A stretch of 64,000 bases of DNA from Endomychus coccineus (taxonomy: Eukaryota; Arthropoda; Insecta; Coleoptera; Endomychidae): assembly GCA_958510875.1 (NCBI GenBank), contig OY294068.1:155594388-155658387 (forward strand), given 5' to 3'. This document shows positions 11,100 through 51,658 of this stretch, piece by piece. The first letter of the stretch is position 1; every line of letters begins with the position of its first letter. The notes below the pieces were generated by a model. It saw only the letters and a list, made by a program, of their open reading frames with translations, was not told the DNA's origin and did not search any database. The position numbers were made by a program, and so were the translations under genes.

Positions 11100-12276
11100 T
11101 GCCTTGATACCGTCTATTTTGCGTATTTCGAGCTAAATTCTTGAACTGTCCTCGACCGTGGTTATTGTAACCCCTATACTGTCCACGTTTATAATTACTA
11201 CAGTTCTTACTCTCTTGGTTGTAATTATTAGCTTGTTTTGTATAATTATTCCCGTAGTTATGGTTGTAGTTATTTCGGTAATTTTGATTTTGATATATTC
11301 CTCTGTTAGAACGGCCTCTATAATTATTTCTGAATTCTCTCCTATTCGAAATTTCGCCTCTATATTTATGATATCCTCCATCATTGTCGTTACGGCTTTT
11401 TCCCATGGCATTTATTTCAGACGTTTTCGTTAGACTTTCATTATCTTGCGCTACTTTTATCGCTTCTATTAGGGATGTTGGATTTCTTGCAGCTAGAATT
11501 ATACTTAAGGACTGGTTATTCAAGCCCGAAGTAAATTTCCTTATTGCAGTTTTCTCATTGAGTGGCTGCAAGATCGCATATGCATTGTCGTCGTCATTGG
11601 CCTGGGAGATTGTCAAGTTGCGGAAGAGTTCCTGTACGTCTTTTCCAAATTCTTCAACTGTCCTGGATCCTTGTTTTGTTCTTGACAACTTCTCTTCCAA
11701 AGCCGCGTGTGATTTTTTAGGTATTAAATGCATACGCATATCACGCACCAAAACCGCCACAACATTATATTGTCTGTTAATCTGTGCCAACGCGCTGGTG
11801 GTCAATCTTGTTTTTAAGACAAAATCGATCAGCCGTTGTTTGTCCACAGCTTGAGTCAAATCTTGTTCGTAAAACTCAATTGCGTTGATGAGTTGCTCTG
11901 TCGTCTCATCTTTACCATCAAATTTTGGTAATAACTCTACTGCTGTTCTATAATCGAACCGCGACATCTTAATTAAAAACTGATCTGTAATTTCGGTATC
12001 AGTTTCCACTTTCCCTTTCTTCGTTAAATTAACAATTTCCAAATACAATTTATCAATTGCCTCCAAAGACTCTTGGAAAATCGGAATATCTTCCTTTTTA
12101 ACAATAATCTCACCTTTTCGTACCTTATCCTCAAATTCCTTTATAGTTTGATAATATAATTTAGCTTCAACTGCCTTATTATGATTTACTCGCCTTTCTA
12201 TGTTACATTTAACAATTACGGCTCTGATCTCGCCTAGTTGTACCCTTATTTGAGCAACTTCCGGCAATAGCGGCAT
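11020..12276 (-). CDS. gag: Gypsy gag-like protein
   Basis: A 418-residue frame directly upstream of pol. The N-terminal half is mostly helical and charged, the middle holds the capsid-type region (VEEFGKDVQELF, about residue 215), and the last 120 residues are rich in Asn, Tyr, Arg and Gly (RGG/RGN repeats). I see no CCHC zinc knuckle; the basic, Asn-rich tail probably replaces it in RNA binding. Identification rests on position, length and composition. Confidence 0.85.
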   Translation of the reverse strand: MPLLPEVAQIRVQLGEIRAVIVKCNIERRVNHNKAVEAKLYYQTIKEFEDKVRKGEIIVKKEDIPIFQESLEAIDKLYLEIVNLTKKGKVETDTEITDQFLIKMSRFDYRTAVELLPKFDGKDETTEQLINAIEFYEQDLTQAVDKQRLIDFVLKTRLTTSALAQINRQYNVVAVLVRDMRMHLIPKKSHAALEEKLSRTKQGSRTVEEFGKDVQELFRNLTISQANDDDNAYAILQPLNEKTAIRKFTSGLNNQSLSIILAARNPTSLIEAIKVAQDNESLTKTSEINAMGKSRNDNDGGYHKYRGEISNRREFRNNYRGRSNRGIYQNQNYRNNYNHNYGNNYTKQANNYNQESKNCSNYKRGQYRGYNNHGRGQFKNLARNTQNRRYQGNVYCAQGDESKNVEDESSLQQFFREN

Positions 12277-12778
12277 TTACCTCAATTTGATAAACATATG
12301 TGAATAAATAAACCAAATACCAAACCCAAAAAAATTAATACATAAACCGATAGCCAATGAAATATAGGTCCCAATGAAATAAAATATTTAGGTAATTACA
12401 TGAATAATTTTTTCTAGTGCCTATGAGTAGAGGTTAGATAATAAATATATATAAATTATTATATAAAGTGACCTATTAAATACAACATTTTGTTAATTCA
12501 TTGAACTTAAATTGTTTTTCATAGCACAAATTTGCGAAACATTGCTACAATTTCTATTCTAATTACGAATATCAATGTCATCAAAATTATGAAACAATTA
12601 AACATTATTCATTAAATGGTGAACATACCGGTTGATACTTTCTGCTGATTCGGGACTTTCGTGGCGTTGAACCATCGCGCTCAATCTTGTGTCGGGTCGG
12701 CGAACTGCTGACGTCCTAGACCTCGTCCGAGAATGCTCCTTTCGTCCTTCCCAATCTCAGCTGGACCGTCACTGATTC
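12277..12778. other. Gypsy internal non-coding spacer
   Basis: A 500-bp AT-rich gap between the small upstream ORF and gag, inside the retrotransposon. No ORF is seen; it may be leader sequence. Confidence 0.5.
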
Positions 12779-12982
12779 TTAAACACGTTCCGATGTGCCT
12801 GTTGCATCAAGAAGTGCCATACTTCTATGAATCTTTCTTGATTGTTTAGCCTGTATCCTTTTCTTGCACCTTTCATATCCCAATATTGCAAGTATGAGAA
12901 TTACTCCAACAAAGGCTATAATTCCGGGATAGTCCGCTGAATTGATAACAACTTCCGTCGTTTTGGATTGAGAACCACCCAT
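12779..12982 (-). CDS. Small extra ORF of the Gypsy element: myristoylation signal plus membrane segment
   Basis: The 67-residue protein starts MGGSQSK, a fit to the N-myristoylation consensus (Gly2, Ser at position 6 of the signal, basic residue after). Residues 20-40 (YPGIIAFVGVILILAILGY) form one hydrophobic segment, followed by a basic tail (ERCKKRIQAKQSRK). It lies about 110 bp after the 5' LTR and ahead of gag, in the same strand. It would be a lipid-anchored, single-pass membrane protein. Its function is unknown; small ORFs of this kind are inferred, not proven, to be expressed. Confidence 0.65.
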   Translation of the reverse strand: MGGSQSKTTEVVINSADYPGIIAFVGVILILAILGYERCKKRIQAKQSRKIHRSMALLDATGTSERV

Positions 12983-13077
12983 TTTGTTAAGTATATTAGT
13001 ACATTTCCTTACTCGAAGATTCTCCTAGCTTCACAGAACTTGCCTCCAGTTTCCGGCCTAATTCCGCATCACGAAGC

Positions 13078-13094
13078 AGTTTGCAGGATCGCCA
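13078..13094 (-). promoter_or_regulatory. Primer binding site (tRNA)
   Basis: Directly after the 5' LTR end CCACCAAA the minus strand reads TGGCGATCCTGCAAACT. The TGG start pairs with the CCA end of a tRNA. The tRNA species was not determined. Confidence 0.75.
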
Positions 13095-13424
13095 TTTGGT
13101 GGTTTTTGATTATATGAGGTTGGGATATCTGCGTGGACACCGCAGAATAAAAGATGACGTTGTGGTAAGGTGGTTTATTCACTGATACACAATAAGAAAC
13201 ATCACTAAGTCAATAGTACCCGTGACAGGATTGTACCATGTCGTTCTCGGTAGAATATCGAGACATCTATATCTATCAATGTAAGTGTTACCTGAAAGGT
13301 AACGTTCGCCCCTCTTGTCACGGGTGACGTACTGCTTAGTGTATCAATAATAATTGTTCTAAATAATATATACATATTCAGCATGAATATAATAACTTAA
13401 ATATCATGCTATATTTTCCCTACA
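13095..13424 (-). repeat. 5' LTR of the Gypsy element
   Basis: Same 330-bp sequence as 6649-6978, with TGTAGGG at its start on the minus strand. It holds the element's promoter by inference; no single TATA box was chosen. Confidence 0.92.
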
Positions 13425-13468
13425 ATAGGAAACAGCCTTGAGTTCCCAGACCTGTATATACGACCGTG

Positions 13469-13893
13469 GTCAAACCTAAACCAGTAAATTATAATTCTAT
13501 TAAAAATAGTTTTTCATTCTTAAGAAACAATATAACTACAGCGGCATCAGCAATGGCGGGTATTTCCAATAATACATTTTCTAGTTCCGTAGGAGATACC
13601 TCAAAGGAGCAAAATGGCATCTATAATAATTATTGTCTCTACCCTATTGTAAATCACCATAGACAATAAAATGTATCGCAAGTGCTTTATTTCAAATCAA
13701 AATGATAGACAGCTTGCCCATAGCAAATTGGATCAGGTTACTACATATTCTATGACGATAATTCATGGCTCTGAACTTTTCCATGGTTCAGTTCTGTTAA
13801 TTACAGGCTAAAGGCACGGTCGTAGCTAAAGGTTATCGTTATATTTGTGTTTTTGTTCTCGTTTGGATTATTAAGATAATATCAGTGAAAACC
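13469..13893. repeat. Duplicate B: remains of synthetase last exon start and PPP4R2 leader
   Basis: 13469-13533 matches 20725-20790, then the sequence jumps to match 21078-21500. The jump deletes nearly all of the synthetase C-terminal exon (about 290 bp), leaving only its first codons near 13534-13611. The rest is the PPP4R2 leader. Near 13805 an insertion CACGGTCGTA sits between two copies of GCTAAAGG, a possible transposon footprint. Confidence 0.75.
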
Positions 13894-14267
13894 ATGGAAA
13901 ACTCCGAAGAAGTATTTACATAGCCTAGAAGAATTTTCTAAATTCCGGCCGAAAGATATACCTCGTGAATTGGAGGAGTACTCATGTGTTTTGGCTAAAA
14001 CAGCTGATCCAGTATACCAGTGGTCGGCAATTAAAAGTTTATTTAGAGAAAAGTTAATAAGTTAGTTACAGAATTTTCGGAGGCTTGTCCTTCAGTCGAA
14101 ATTCCATCTTGTTCGAATGTTGAATTATTTAATTACGATACAATGAAAGATTTCATTCTAGAAAGATTAGATACATTTGCAGATGTTCCTTTCACTATCC
14201 AAAGGATTTATGTGTTGTTGACAACACCTCAGAAAGATCGTAATCGATTAGATAAGTACATGAGAAC
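13894..14267 (+). pseudogene. PPP4R2 exon 1 fragment (duplicate B, first copy)
   Basis: It starts with ATGGAAAACTCCGAAGAAG as in the functional gene. One extra T near 13913 creates an in-frame TAG, and a deletion near 14067 shifts the frame again. Homology to the PPP4R2 domain (VAKTxDPVYQWSAIKSLF and FTIQRI blocks) is clear up to the residue pair before the ALEKNI motif, where it joins the Arg/Gly-rich unit at 14268. Confidence 0.88.
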
Positions 14268-14375
14268 GTTTTGTTTTTGGAAGCTACAATTTTTAATATC
14301 TTATTTTATATCAATAAAAAAAATTGCGAAGCGATGCTTGATAAATAATGCTGCAGGTGGAAATATTACGTAAGT

Positions 14376-14691
14376 TTATTTTATGTCATGAATTGGAACA
14401 GTACTCATGTTTTTTGGCTAAAACAGTTGATCCAGTATACCAGTGGTCAGAAATTGGAAGTTTATTTAGAGAAAAGTTAATAAATGTAGTTACAGAATTT
14501 CCGGAGACTTGTTCATTAGTCAAAATTCCACCTTGTCCGAATGTTGAATTATTCAATTACGATACAATGAAATCTTTCATTCTAGAAAGATTAGATACAT
14601 TTGCAACTGCCCCTTTCACTATCCAAAGAATTTGTGAGTTGTTGACAACACCTCGGAAAGAGTACAATCGATTATATAAGGACATGAGAAG
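14376..14691 (+). pseudogene. PPP4R2 exon 1 fragment (duplicate B, second copy)
   Basis: This matches 21579-21877 and keeps an open frame (HELEQYSCFLAKTVDPVYQW through FTIQRICELLTTPRKE) but has no start, and it fuses directly to the Arg/Gly-rich unit. The frame from 14348 to 14761 would give a 137-residue product with an unrelated start. It is most likely a pseudogene from local tandem duplication. Confidence 0.85.
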
Positions 14692-15460
14692 TTTTTGTTT
14701 TTGGAAGCTACAATTCTTAATGTCATTTCATATCTATAAAAAATGGAGAAGCGATACTTGATAAATAATGCTGCGGGTGGAAATATCACCATTAATAATT
14801 ATTATGTAAGTATATTTTACGCTTATTTCAATTTTGAAGGTAACACTTTGTATCAAAGTAAAATCTTGATTCATTAAATACCTACATGTATCATATTTCA
14901 TCGCAACTTTTTTATTGCACAAGTTAAATGTTGATGATTAATTGAATACATAAAGTATTTTGATATGAATAAAAACATTTTATAGATATTTTTTTGTTGT
15001 AGAAAAATATATTGCTGTAATAAGAGGCGGAGGAGGAAAATACCACAGAGGGAGAGGGGGCCGGGGCCGGGGAAGAGGGATCCTGCAAAAGGATGTGGTA
15101 CTCGTGCCCCCCAAGAAGTAAAATGAGGAACCCCCTCTTCAAGCCCTGGAAGTGGAAGATCAAAGTATGTTTAGTTACTATTTATACCTACGTTGAGTGA
15201 GACCCCCTCTTCAAAGCTTCGAAAGTAGAAGATCAAAGTATGTTTTTTTACTATTTATACCTTCATTTATATATTTTTATACCTTTCAATTTTATTCTAT
15301 AAATTATTAATATAATTTTTTTTACAGCATTGGATGAAGAAGAAAATTAATATACATATACCTTATGTTTTAGTTTATTTTATTTTAATATATTTGTTTG
15401 TAATTATTTATGACTTTCATTAATAAATGTATTAAATTGAAAGTTAATAGTTGACAACTG
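14689..15460 (+). pseudogene. Arg/Gly-rich exon-like unit, copy B2
   Basis: Same unit as 4117-4858. Here the second exon-like stretch (15003-15119) keeps an open frame, IRGGGGKYHRGRGGRGRGRG, to a TAA. A duplicated block with GAAGATCAAAGTATG occurs at about 15145-15245, then a pyrimidine tract with ACAG at 15325 and a short tail ending in TAA. Protein identity is not recognised; RGG-type composition suggests RNA binding, by inference only. Confidence 0.45.
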
Positions 15461-15536
15461 GAATCATTCAGATATGTACTTATATGTTTGAAAAATGGTC
15501 ATCTCAGTTTTATTCAGGTTTTAATCATTTTACATA

Positions 15537-17082
15537 CAGGATGTTCCATCTCAGACGAGCCACACCTTATATTTCTTATCCCATAGTGAGTGGAAAAATA
15601 TATTTGAGGCTTGAACGAGCAACCTCCTAATAGGGGGCGCTTCAACCCCCCAAAATTGAATAGGGGAGAGGGGTTGAGTAATACGTCATTTTAAAGGTCT
15701 TGGAAGCCTCTTCACAACGGTGTATGAAAAACGTGAATTTGATGAACCGTTTCCGTCAAAAATTAATTTTGTTGCTCGAATGCGCCACCTTGAATATTTT
15801 GGTTATTTGTACAATGTACAAGCTCATTTTTATCAAGCCTTTTTTACAAACTTAAATAATCTTCAAAAAATCACATTCGTAAAAAAATTGAATTGTGTTG
15901 TCATGCTTACAATGGAAAAAATTAAATCTGCGTGTTTAAATCAAATGTTCAAATTGTCCTCCGTTGACTTCCATACAATAATACATTCTCTCAAACTAAT
16001 AAATAAAGAAACAGCAAAACATTTCCTTATGTTGCCTTCATTTTTTGTTCTTAGAAGGTGCTTAGGCATAACTGTAGAATTTGGAGCGATACAAATCCTC
16101 ATGTATTTCGAGAAGCTCACACTCAACATCGGGAAAAGCTAAAGGTTTGGGTAGGAATTTTGGGAGACCACCTAATTGGACCTCTGTTTATTCCTGGTAA
16201 TTTAAAGGCGAAATTTATCTTGAAATTTTGGAAAATGCGATTGATCCGTTAATAACTGAACAATTAGAAAACGATCCTCTACTACTTGAACAACGATTGC
16301 ATTTCCAACAAAACGGAGCTCCTCCTCACTACGCCGCACCAGTTCGCCAATACCTGAATTTGCAACACCCCGGTCGTTGGATTGGAAGAAGAGATCCTAT
16401 GGAGTGGCCTGCCCGATCTCCTGACCTGAACCCTCTGTACTTCTTCTTGTGGTGACATCTTAAGTTCAAGATTTTTGTGACTCAGCCTGAAAATTTGGAC
16501 GAACTACGCCAACGAATTGTAAATGAGTGTCGTCAAATAACTCCAATTATGCTGAGCAATGTTAGAGACGGTTTTCAGTCAAGATTGTATTATTGTATGG
16601 AAGTCAATGGAGGACAATTTGAACATTTGATTTAAACACGCACATTTAATTTTTTTCATTGTAAGCATGACAACACAATTCAATTTTTTTACGAATGTGA
16701 TTTTTTTAAGATTGTTTAAGTTTGTAAAAAAGGCTCAATAAAAATGAGCTTGTACATTGTACAAATAACCAAAATATTCAAGGTGGCGCATTCGAGCAAC
16801 AAAATTAATTTTTGGCGAAAACGGTTCATCAAATTTACGTTTTTCATACACCGTTGTAAAGAGGCTTCCAAGACCTTTCAAATGACGTATCACTCAACCC
16901 CTCTCCCCTATTCAATTTTGAGGGGTTGAAGCGCCCCCTATTAGGGGGTTGCTCGTTCAAGCCTCAAATATACGTCAAAAGATGTCCCCCAAACAAAATC
17001 ATTCGACGTGTTTCGGGAGATTTTTCCACTCACTATGGGATAAGAAATATACGGGGTGGCTCGTCTGAGATGGAACATCCTG
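15537..17082 (+). mobile_element. Tc1/mariner element with ~450-bp inverted repeats
   Basis: The ends CAGGATGTTCCATCTCAGAC and its inverse are flanked by TA (15535-15536 and 17083-17084). The arms reach inward to about 15985 and from about 16585. A right-hand end of the same family, alone, is at 35926-35985. Confidence 0.85.
16050..16635 (+). pseudogene. Decayed transposase of the 15.5-kb mariner
   Basis: Pieces in different frames read IWSDTNPH, KVWVGILGDHLIGPLFIPG, then HFQQNGAPPHYA and WPARSPDLNPLYFFLW, and a C-terminal end GGQFEHLI with stop. In the family these are QQDGAPPH and PLDFFLW, so the second and third catalytic aspartates appear as Asn and Tyr. The N-terminal DNA-binding half is missing. 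Frameshifts occur near 16230, and a TGA follows the FFLW block. This copy cannot be active. Confidence 0.8.
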
Positions 17083-17795
17083 TATAACATCAGAAGTATA
17101 TTAAATATGATTGTTGAATTTTCATCATTTGAAAAAGATAGTCACGTATAGCAGGGGTTTCAAACTATTCAGGCTTATGACCATATTGTTTACTCCAGTA
17201 AGTTCCAAGGGCCAAAATCATTTTAATTTTCCTGCCATTATGTATAATTTCTAGACTAGTCGCCGATTACGCGCCCTGAGCAAGCATACGCTTGCTAAAT
17301 TCGTTAGTTCAATTACTATTGTTTACTAACTACTTTATTGTTACGACCGCAACACTTGACGACACCTGGTAGTCACACGTGGAAATAGGTGGTGGTAGTA
17401 CCCTTTATCGCTAATAGATAGCGCTAGTAGTACTTTGGAAAGCGCAGTAACATTTGAACATTAGCGAATAATCTCGTTGTTTCGAGAAGGGTCTGGTGTA
17501 TTCCATTCAATTCAGATGGCAGTAATTGAAGTATAAAAGGGCTAGCGGCACAACCGCGAGTCAGTCCGCCTAGGGAAGGCGAAGGAAACGAAACTGTGTT
17601 GTGAAATAAAGTAGTCCGTAACTCCTTAAAATGTGTGGGCATATTTAAAAGGCACCTTCGTAACAGTATTTTAGATTTGACTTGTTGTTTTTGTGTGGGA
17701 TTCACTAGTATGGAAAAGACACGAAAAGTAGACAGTGAATACACAACATTCAAAGATTAATGGACATCTTAAGTGGTTTTCTCTGGCCTTGGATG

Positions 17796-18055
17796 CAGTG
17801 GCGTGCAAACAGGGGTTGCAAAGGTTCCATTTGCAACCACAATCCCCAATGTTCCTAAAAAACATTGATCATTCAACAACAAAATTATAAAACGAACAAC
17901 ATTTTTTACAGTCACCCTGGTCGACAAAATTTTGAGAACCTTTTTTATTTCATTTTAATAACCATTATACCAATATACATATTTTTTGCTTATATAATTT
18001 ATATAAAGTTATATTTTTTTGCAACCCCAATACGACATGCCTTTGCACGCCACTG
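17796..18055. mobile_element. 260-bp hAT-type MITE
   Basis: Inverted ends CAGTGGCGTGCAAA and TTTGCACGCCACTG are flanked by a perfect 8-bp duplication CTTGGATG (17788-17795 and 18056-18063). No coding sequence. It interrupts the hAT transposase remnant. Confidence 0.92.
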
Positions 18056-18099
18056 CTTGGATGAGTAAATGCTTATGTCAGATACTGCTAAGGTGTAGA

Positions 18100-18520
18100 T
18101 AACAGGTATGAAGTATATGAAGAACTCCTTGATATTGATTAGTATTCACGGCACGACTACTGGGAAGATATTCTAAGGAAGTTAAAAATGCCGTTAATAA
18201 AAAGAACCTTCGATGGAAAAACTTGAAATCTATTACTACTGATGGAGGCAAAAACATGTGTGGTTAAAATAAAGGAGTGCTTGCTCTAGTGTCGAAGGCA
18301 ATAGAAAATGATGGTGGTTCAAAACCATTATTCTTACATTGTATCATTCATCAGCAGAACTTGTGCGGGAAAGTTTTTGTGAATGAAAAGAGTCGCTCTT
18401 ACCGAATTACAAAATAGCGAATGGCTGTGGAAGTAGTTAACATTCTATGTCGATTTGACAAAACATATGAACGAACTGAATTTGAAATTACAATAGTCGA
18501 GTCAAATAGGTATTAAAACA
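18100..18520 (+). pseudogene. hAT transposase remnant (GTF2IRD2/ZBED-like)
   Basis: The translation holds KNLKSITTDGGKNMCG, FLHCIIHQQNLCGKV and related blocks, typical of the catalytic region of hAT transposases of the kind domesticated in GTF2IRD2 and ZBED5. Stops occur inside (for example after the NMCG block), so the gene is dead. An upstream piece at 17640-17760 may be the N-terminal part. Confidence 0.7.
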
Positions 18521-18559
18521 GGCCGACTTACGAAAATCGAAAGATATGGATCGATTTTG

Positions 18560-19270
18560 ATGAAACAAAGTGCATTCGATTCGGGATGACGTCTAGAAAA
18601 AAGCTTACCGGTTAGTTTTTTGTGCAAATTTGTTATTTTTTTTTTAAACGAAAAATTGACCAATGTTTGGCTAATTATTGGGAAAATTTAGTCGGGGGTT
18701 TTCGGGGTCGCTGATTACGATTCTAAACTCAGATTGGCCAAAATCGAACTCCCCAGCTGGTAATTGGCCACTTTAATTGGACAAAGTGACAATTTTTTTT
18801 AAATGTCATCAAAAATAGCCAGGAAATATCACTCGGGGGTTTTTGGGGTCGCTGATTACGATTCTGAACTCAGATTGGCCAAAATCGATCTTCCCAGCTT
18901 GTAATTCTGGTTAGTTTTGATGAAATTTTGGAAATGGTCAATTTTGTCCAATTAAACCTGCCAATTACCAGCCGAGGAGTTCGATTTTGGACAATTTGAC
19001 TTCAGAATCATTCTCAGCGACTCCGAAAACCCCCGAGTAAGTTTTCCTGTCTATTTGCGATGAAATTAAGAAAAAATGATCAATTTTGTCTAATTAAACT
19101 GGCCAATTACCAGCTGGGAAGATCGATTTTGGCCAATCTGAGTTCAGAATCGTGATTAGTGACCCCAAAAACTCCCGAGTGATATTTCCTGGCTATTTTT
19201 GATGACATTTAAAAAAATGGTCACTTTGTCCAATTAAAGTGGCCAATTACCAGCTGGGGAGTTCGATTTA
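18560..19270. repeat. Satellite-like palindrome (GGGGTCGCTGATTACGATTC family)
   Basis: Units of about 170 bp holding GGTCGCTGATTACGATTCTG, GGCCAAAATCGA and CCAGCTGGTAATTGGCCA occur twice in one direction (18680-18910) and twice inverted (18950-19265). Sequence of the same style recurs at 36080-36340. Confidence 0.7.
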
Positions 19271-19691
19271 CAGTGATTAGTTTTACAGTGATTGGTTTTT
19301 CCATGCTACGCGTGAAAAATTCGATGAAAATTAAAATCGCAAAAGTCAATTCCTATGTAAAATTTAATTCTGAACAACTTTTGTTTGAAACTTTTTTCTC
19401 TAAAACGCATAGTATTGAAGATATTAACGGAAAAGCCCGGAAAATTGTATATGTATATAATTTACGACATTTTCCTTGATTGGAGGTTTTCAGCCACTAT
19501 TTTTTTGTAATCTACGGAAAATTTCCTAACTTTCTGTATATTCAAACTAAAAGTCGGAAAAAAAAGTTCCACTTTTCATAAAATGACTACTATCAAATCT
19601 CTTGATTAGTAGACTTCCGCGGATAGCTAATCTTGAAAAATCTAGGCTTCCGGATGGATTCCGCGTCACAGTAGCTCGACTTGATGCCGAC

Positions 19692-19723
19692 GTTTCGCCA
19701 ACCATTACAAGTGGCATCTTCAG
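19692..19723 (-). ncRNA. Hammerhead-ribozyme-like motif
   Basis: Minus strand: CTGAAGA, stem II GCCA/TGGC, GAAA, then ACGT (self-complementary) and C. Flanking TGCC before the core and GGCA after the cleavage base can pair as stem I. One extra base follows the CTGAAGA box compared with the minimal consensus. Confidence 0.55.
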
Positions 19724-19859
19724 GGCAGGGTCAGGTGCCGGAACGGAGTAAACCACCGGAATTAAGGCAGTGAACTGTGTAGCGTGAAGGATTTTTCCTA
19801 CAATAAATACGGCTACAGAAACCAGTAGAACCAGTTTCAGTTCAAGCGTCAAGCCTGTC

Positions 19860-19891
19860 CTGAAGATGCCACATGTAATGGTTGACGAAAC
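19860..19891 (+). ncRNA. Hammerhead-ribozyme-like motif
   Basis: Plus-strand partner of 19692-19723: CTGAAGA, a weaker stem II, GAAACGTC. Stem I pairing is poor here. Confidence 0.45.
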
Positions 19892-20317
19892 GTCGGCATC
19901 AATTCGAGCTATTGTGACGCGAAATCCATCCGGAAGCCAAAATTTTTCAATCTTAAATCTCTTTTATTAATTGGTACTACTAAAATTGGTCCACAACTAC
20001 AAACTATTGTAGATGAAAAATCACAATTACGTAAATCTCATTCGTATTTTATATGTTATAATGTTTATAATGTTAGTGGGATTCATTTCAATCACTTGTT
20101 AGTTATTATCATCGATATATAAATGTCGATGGTTATTATACTTAAGTTAAATTTTCTGCGTATTATACTTGTCATTAAGCTTTACCTAGCAAGTAAATAA
20201 AATCGAGTTATTGTCATTCTGTCTTATTCAACTTATCACAACAACAATAACCCAGTAGCTGGCGCGGGCCGGATTGATGATACTGGCGGGCCAAATTTGG
20301 TAGTTTGGAGACCCTTG

Positions 20318-20867
20318 ACATATAGGAATGAATTCAACTTTGGAAGTTACCATTGATTTTCGAAATGTAGGTAAGTAGGTAGGTAGTTTGGTAGTTAGTT
20401 TTTGGAATACATAGAGCTGCTCACAATTATAATATATAACACATAGGACAAATGAATACTTATGAAATATAATCGCTTTATACGTTAGTATCATTTTGAA
20501 GATGACACGCTAGTTGTCGAAACTATAGTCACGTTAGTGTTTCTATAATATAAGTGATAAAAAACGAAGTACTCAGTGTTTTATTATGTCAATATAATAA
20601 ATTATCGCAAACTAACGGCTCCACCATCGGGATTCGCTAATAATTATTAATTGATGTATGATTATGTACAACTATTTTGCGATAAATAAGAACATCTTTC
20701 TTTGCCATCTTCCTTGTGAGTCAAACCTAAACCAGTAACAGTAAATTATAACTATATTAAAAATAGTTTTTTATTCTTAAGAAACAATATGAGCTACATA
20801 ATATTTTTACAAATTAAAAACAAAGTATTATTATTATAATTCCTAACTTTGCATTCGGAGTATTTTA
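20318..20867. other. Downstream flank of the synthetase gene; no gene seen
   Basis: AT-rich DNA with a short GTAGGTAG repeat near 20370 and a hammerhead-like motif at 20496-20523 (TTGAAGA, stem II GACA/TGTC, GAAA, then the palindrome ACTATAGT and C). The stretch 20395-20640 is the source-side copy of duplicates A and B. The 3' end of the synthetase mRNA must lie here; no clear poly(A) signal was chosen. Confidence 0.5.
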
Positions 20868-51377
<30,510 letters not shown>

Positions 51378-51658
51378 CTGTAAAATCGACCAGTGGACCC
51401 ACATGTCTGAATTCAAAATTATTATCAATCTTTGAGTTTGGTTACTTTTAGGTTACAAAAATTAAGTAATATGCCTAAAAGTTGTTATTGAATTAACAAT
51501 TGAAAAGGGGCATGAGTGACAAAGCTTTCAACAGTAGTTAACAACTAATTTAAAGGCTAATAATAAACCTGCTGGTTTGGGGTATCATCAGGGACGTATG
51601 ATATTGGACAATTAAAAGTGCAAGGCTATGGGCAACATTTTGCATACATTTTTGAATA

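Larger units (their letters stand above)
6649..13424 (-). mobile_element. Full-length Ty3/Gypsy LTR retrotransposon
   Basis: The element is 6776 bp, on the minus strand, with two 330-bp LTRs and a 4-bp target duplication (ATAG on the plus strand at 6645-6648 and 13425-13428). In transcription order it holds the 5' LTR, a primer binding site directly after the LTR, a small extra ORF, gag, pol (protease, reverse transcriptase, RNase H, integrase), a polypurine tract and the 3' LTR. No env gene is seen. The LTRs look identical by eye and both main ORFs are open, so insertion is recent and the element may still be competent. Confidence 0.95.
6076..13468. mobile_element. Unclassified DNA element with CACGGTCGTA ends, split by the Gypsy element
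   Basis: The left end CACGGTCGTACATACAGG (6076) and right end CCTGTATATACGACCGTG (to 13468) are inverted copies of about 25 bp. Without the nested Gypsy insertion the element would be about 620 bp. No transposase is visible, so it is non-autonomous. Its ends do not match a superfamily I can name with confidence. Confidence 0.5.
19600..19960. repeat. Inverted pair of Penelope-type terminal units
   Basis: 19616-19730 and 19855-19945 are inverted copies, each with a hammerhead-like core (19692-19723 minus, 19860-19891 plus). A near copy of 19600-19850 occurs at 63730-64000, next to Penelope coding remains. Confidence 0.65.
17154..20317 (+). mobile_element. Degenerate hAT element
   Basis: The ends CAGGGGTTTCAAACT and its imperfect inverse (AGTTTGGAGACCCTTG) fit hAT termini. 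Eight-bp flanks ACGTATAG and ACATATAG differ at one base. Transposase remains, a nested MITE (17796-18055), a palindrome (18560-19265) and a Penelope-type unit (19600-19960) lie inside. Confidence 0.7.

Noticed and set aside
11158..11854. Plus-strand open frames with hydrophobic runs opposite gag
   Set aside because: Antisense of Asn-rich gag codons gives Val/Ile-rich strings; not a membrane protein.
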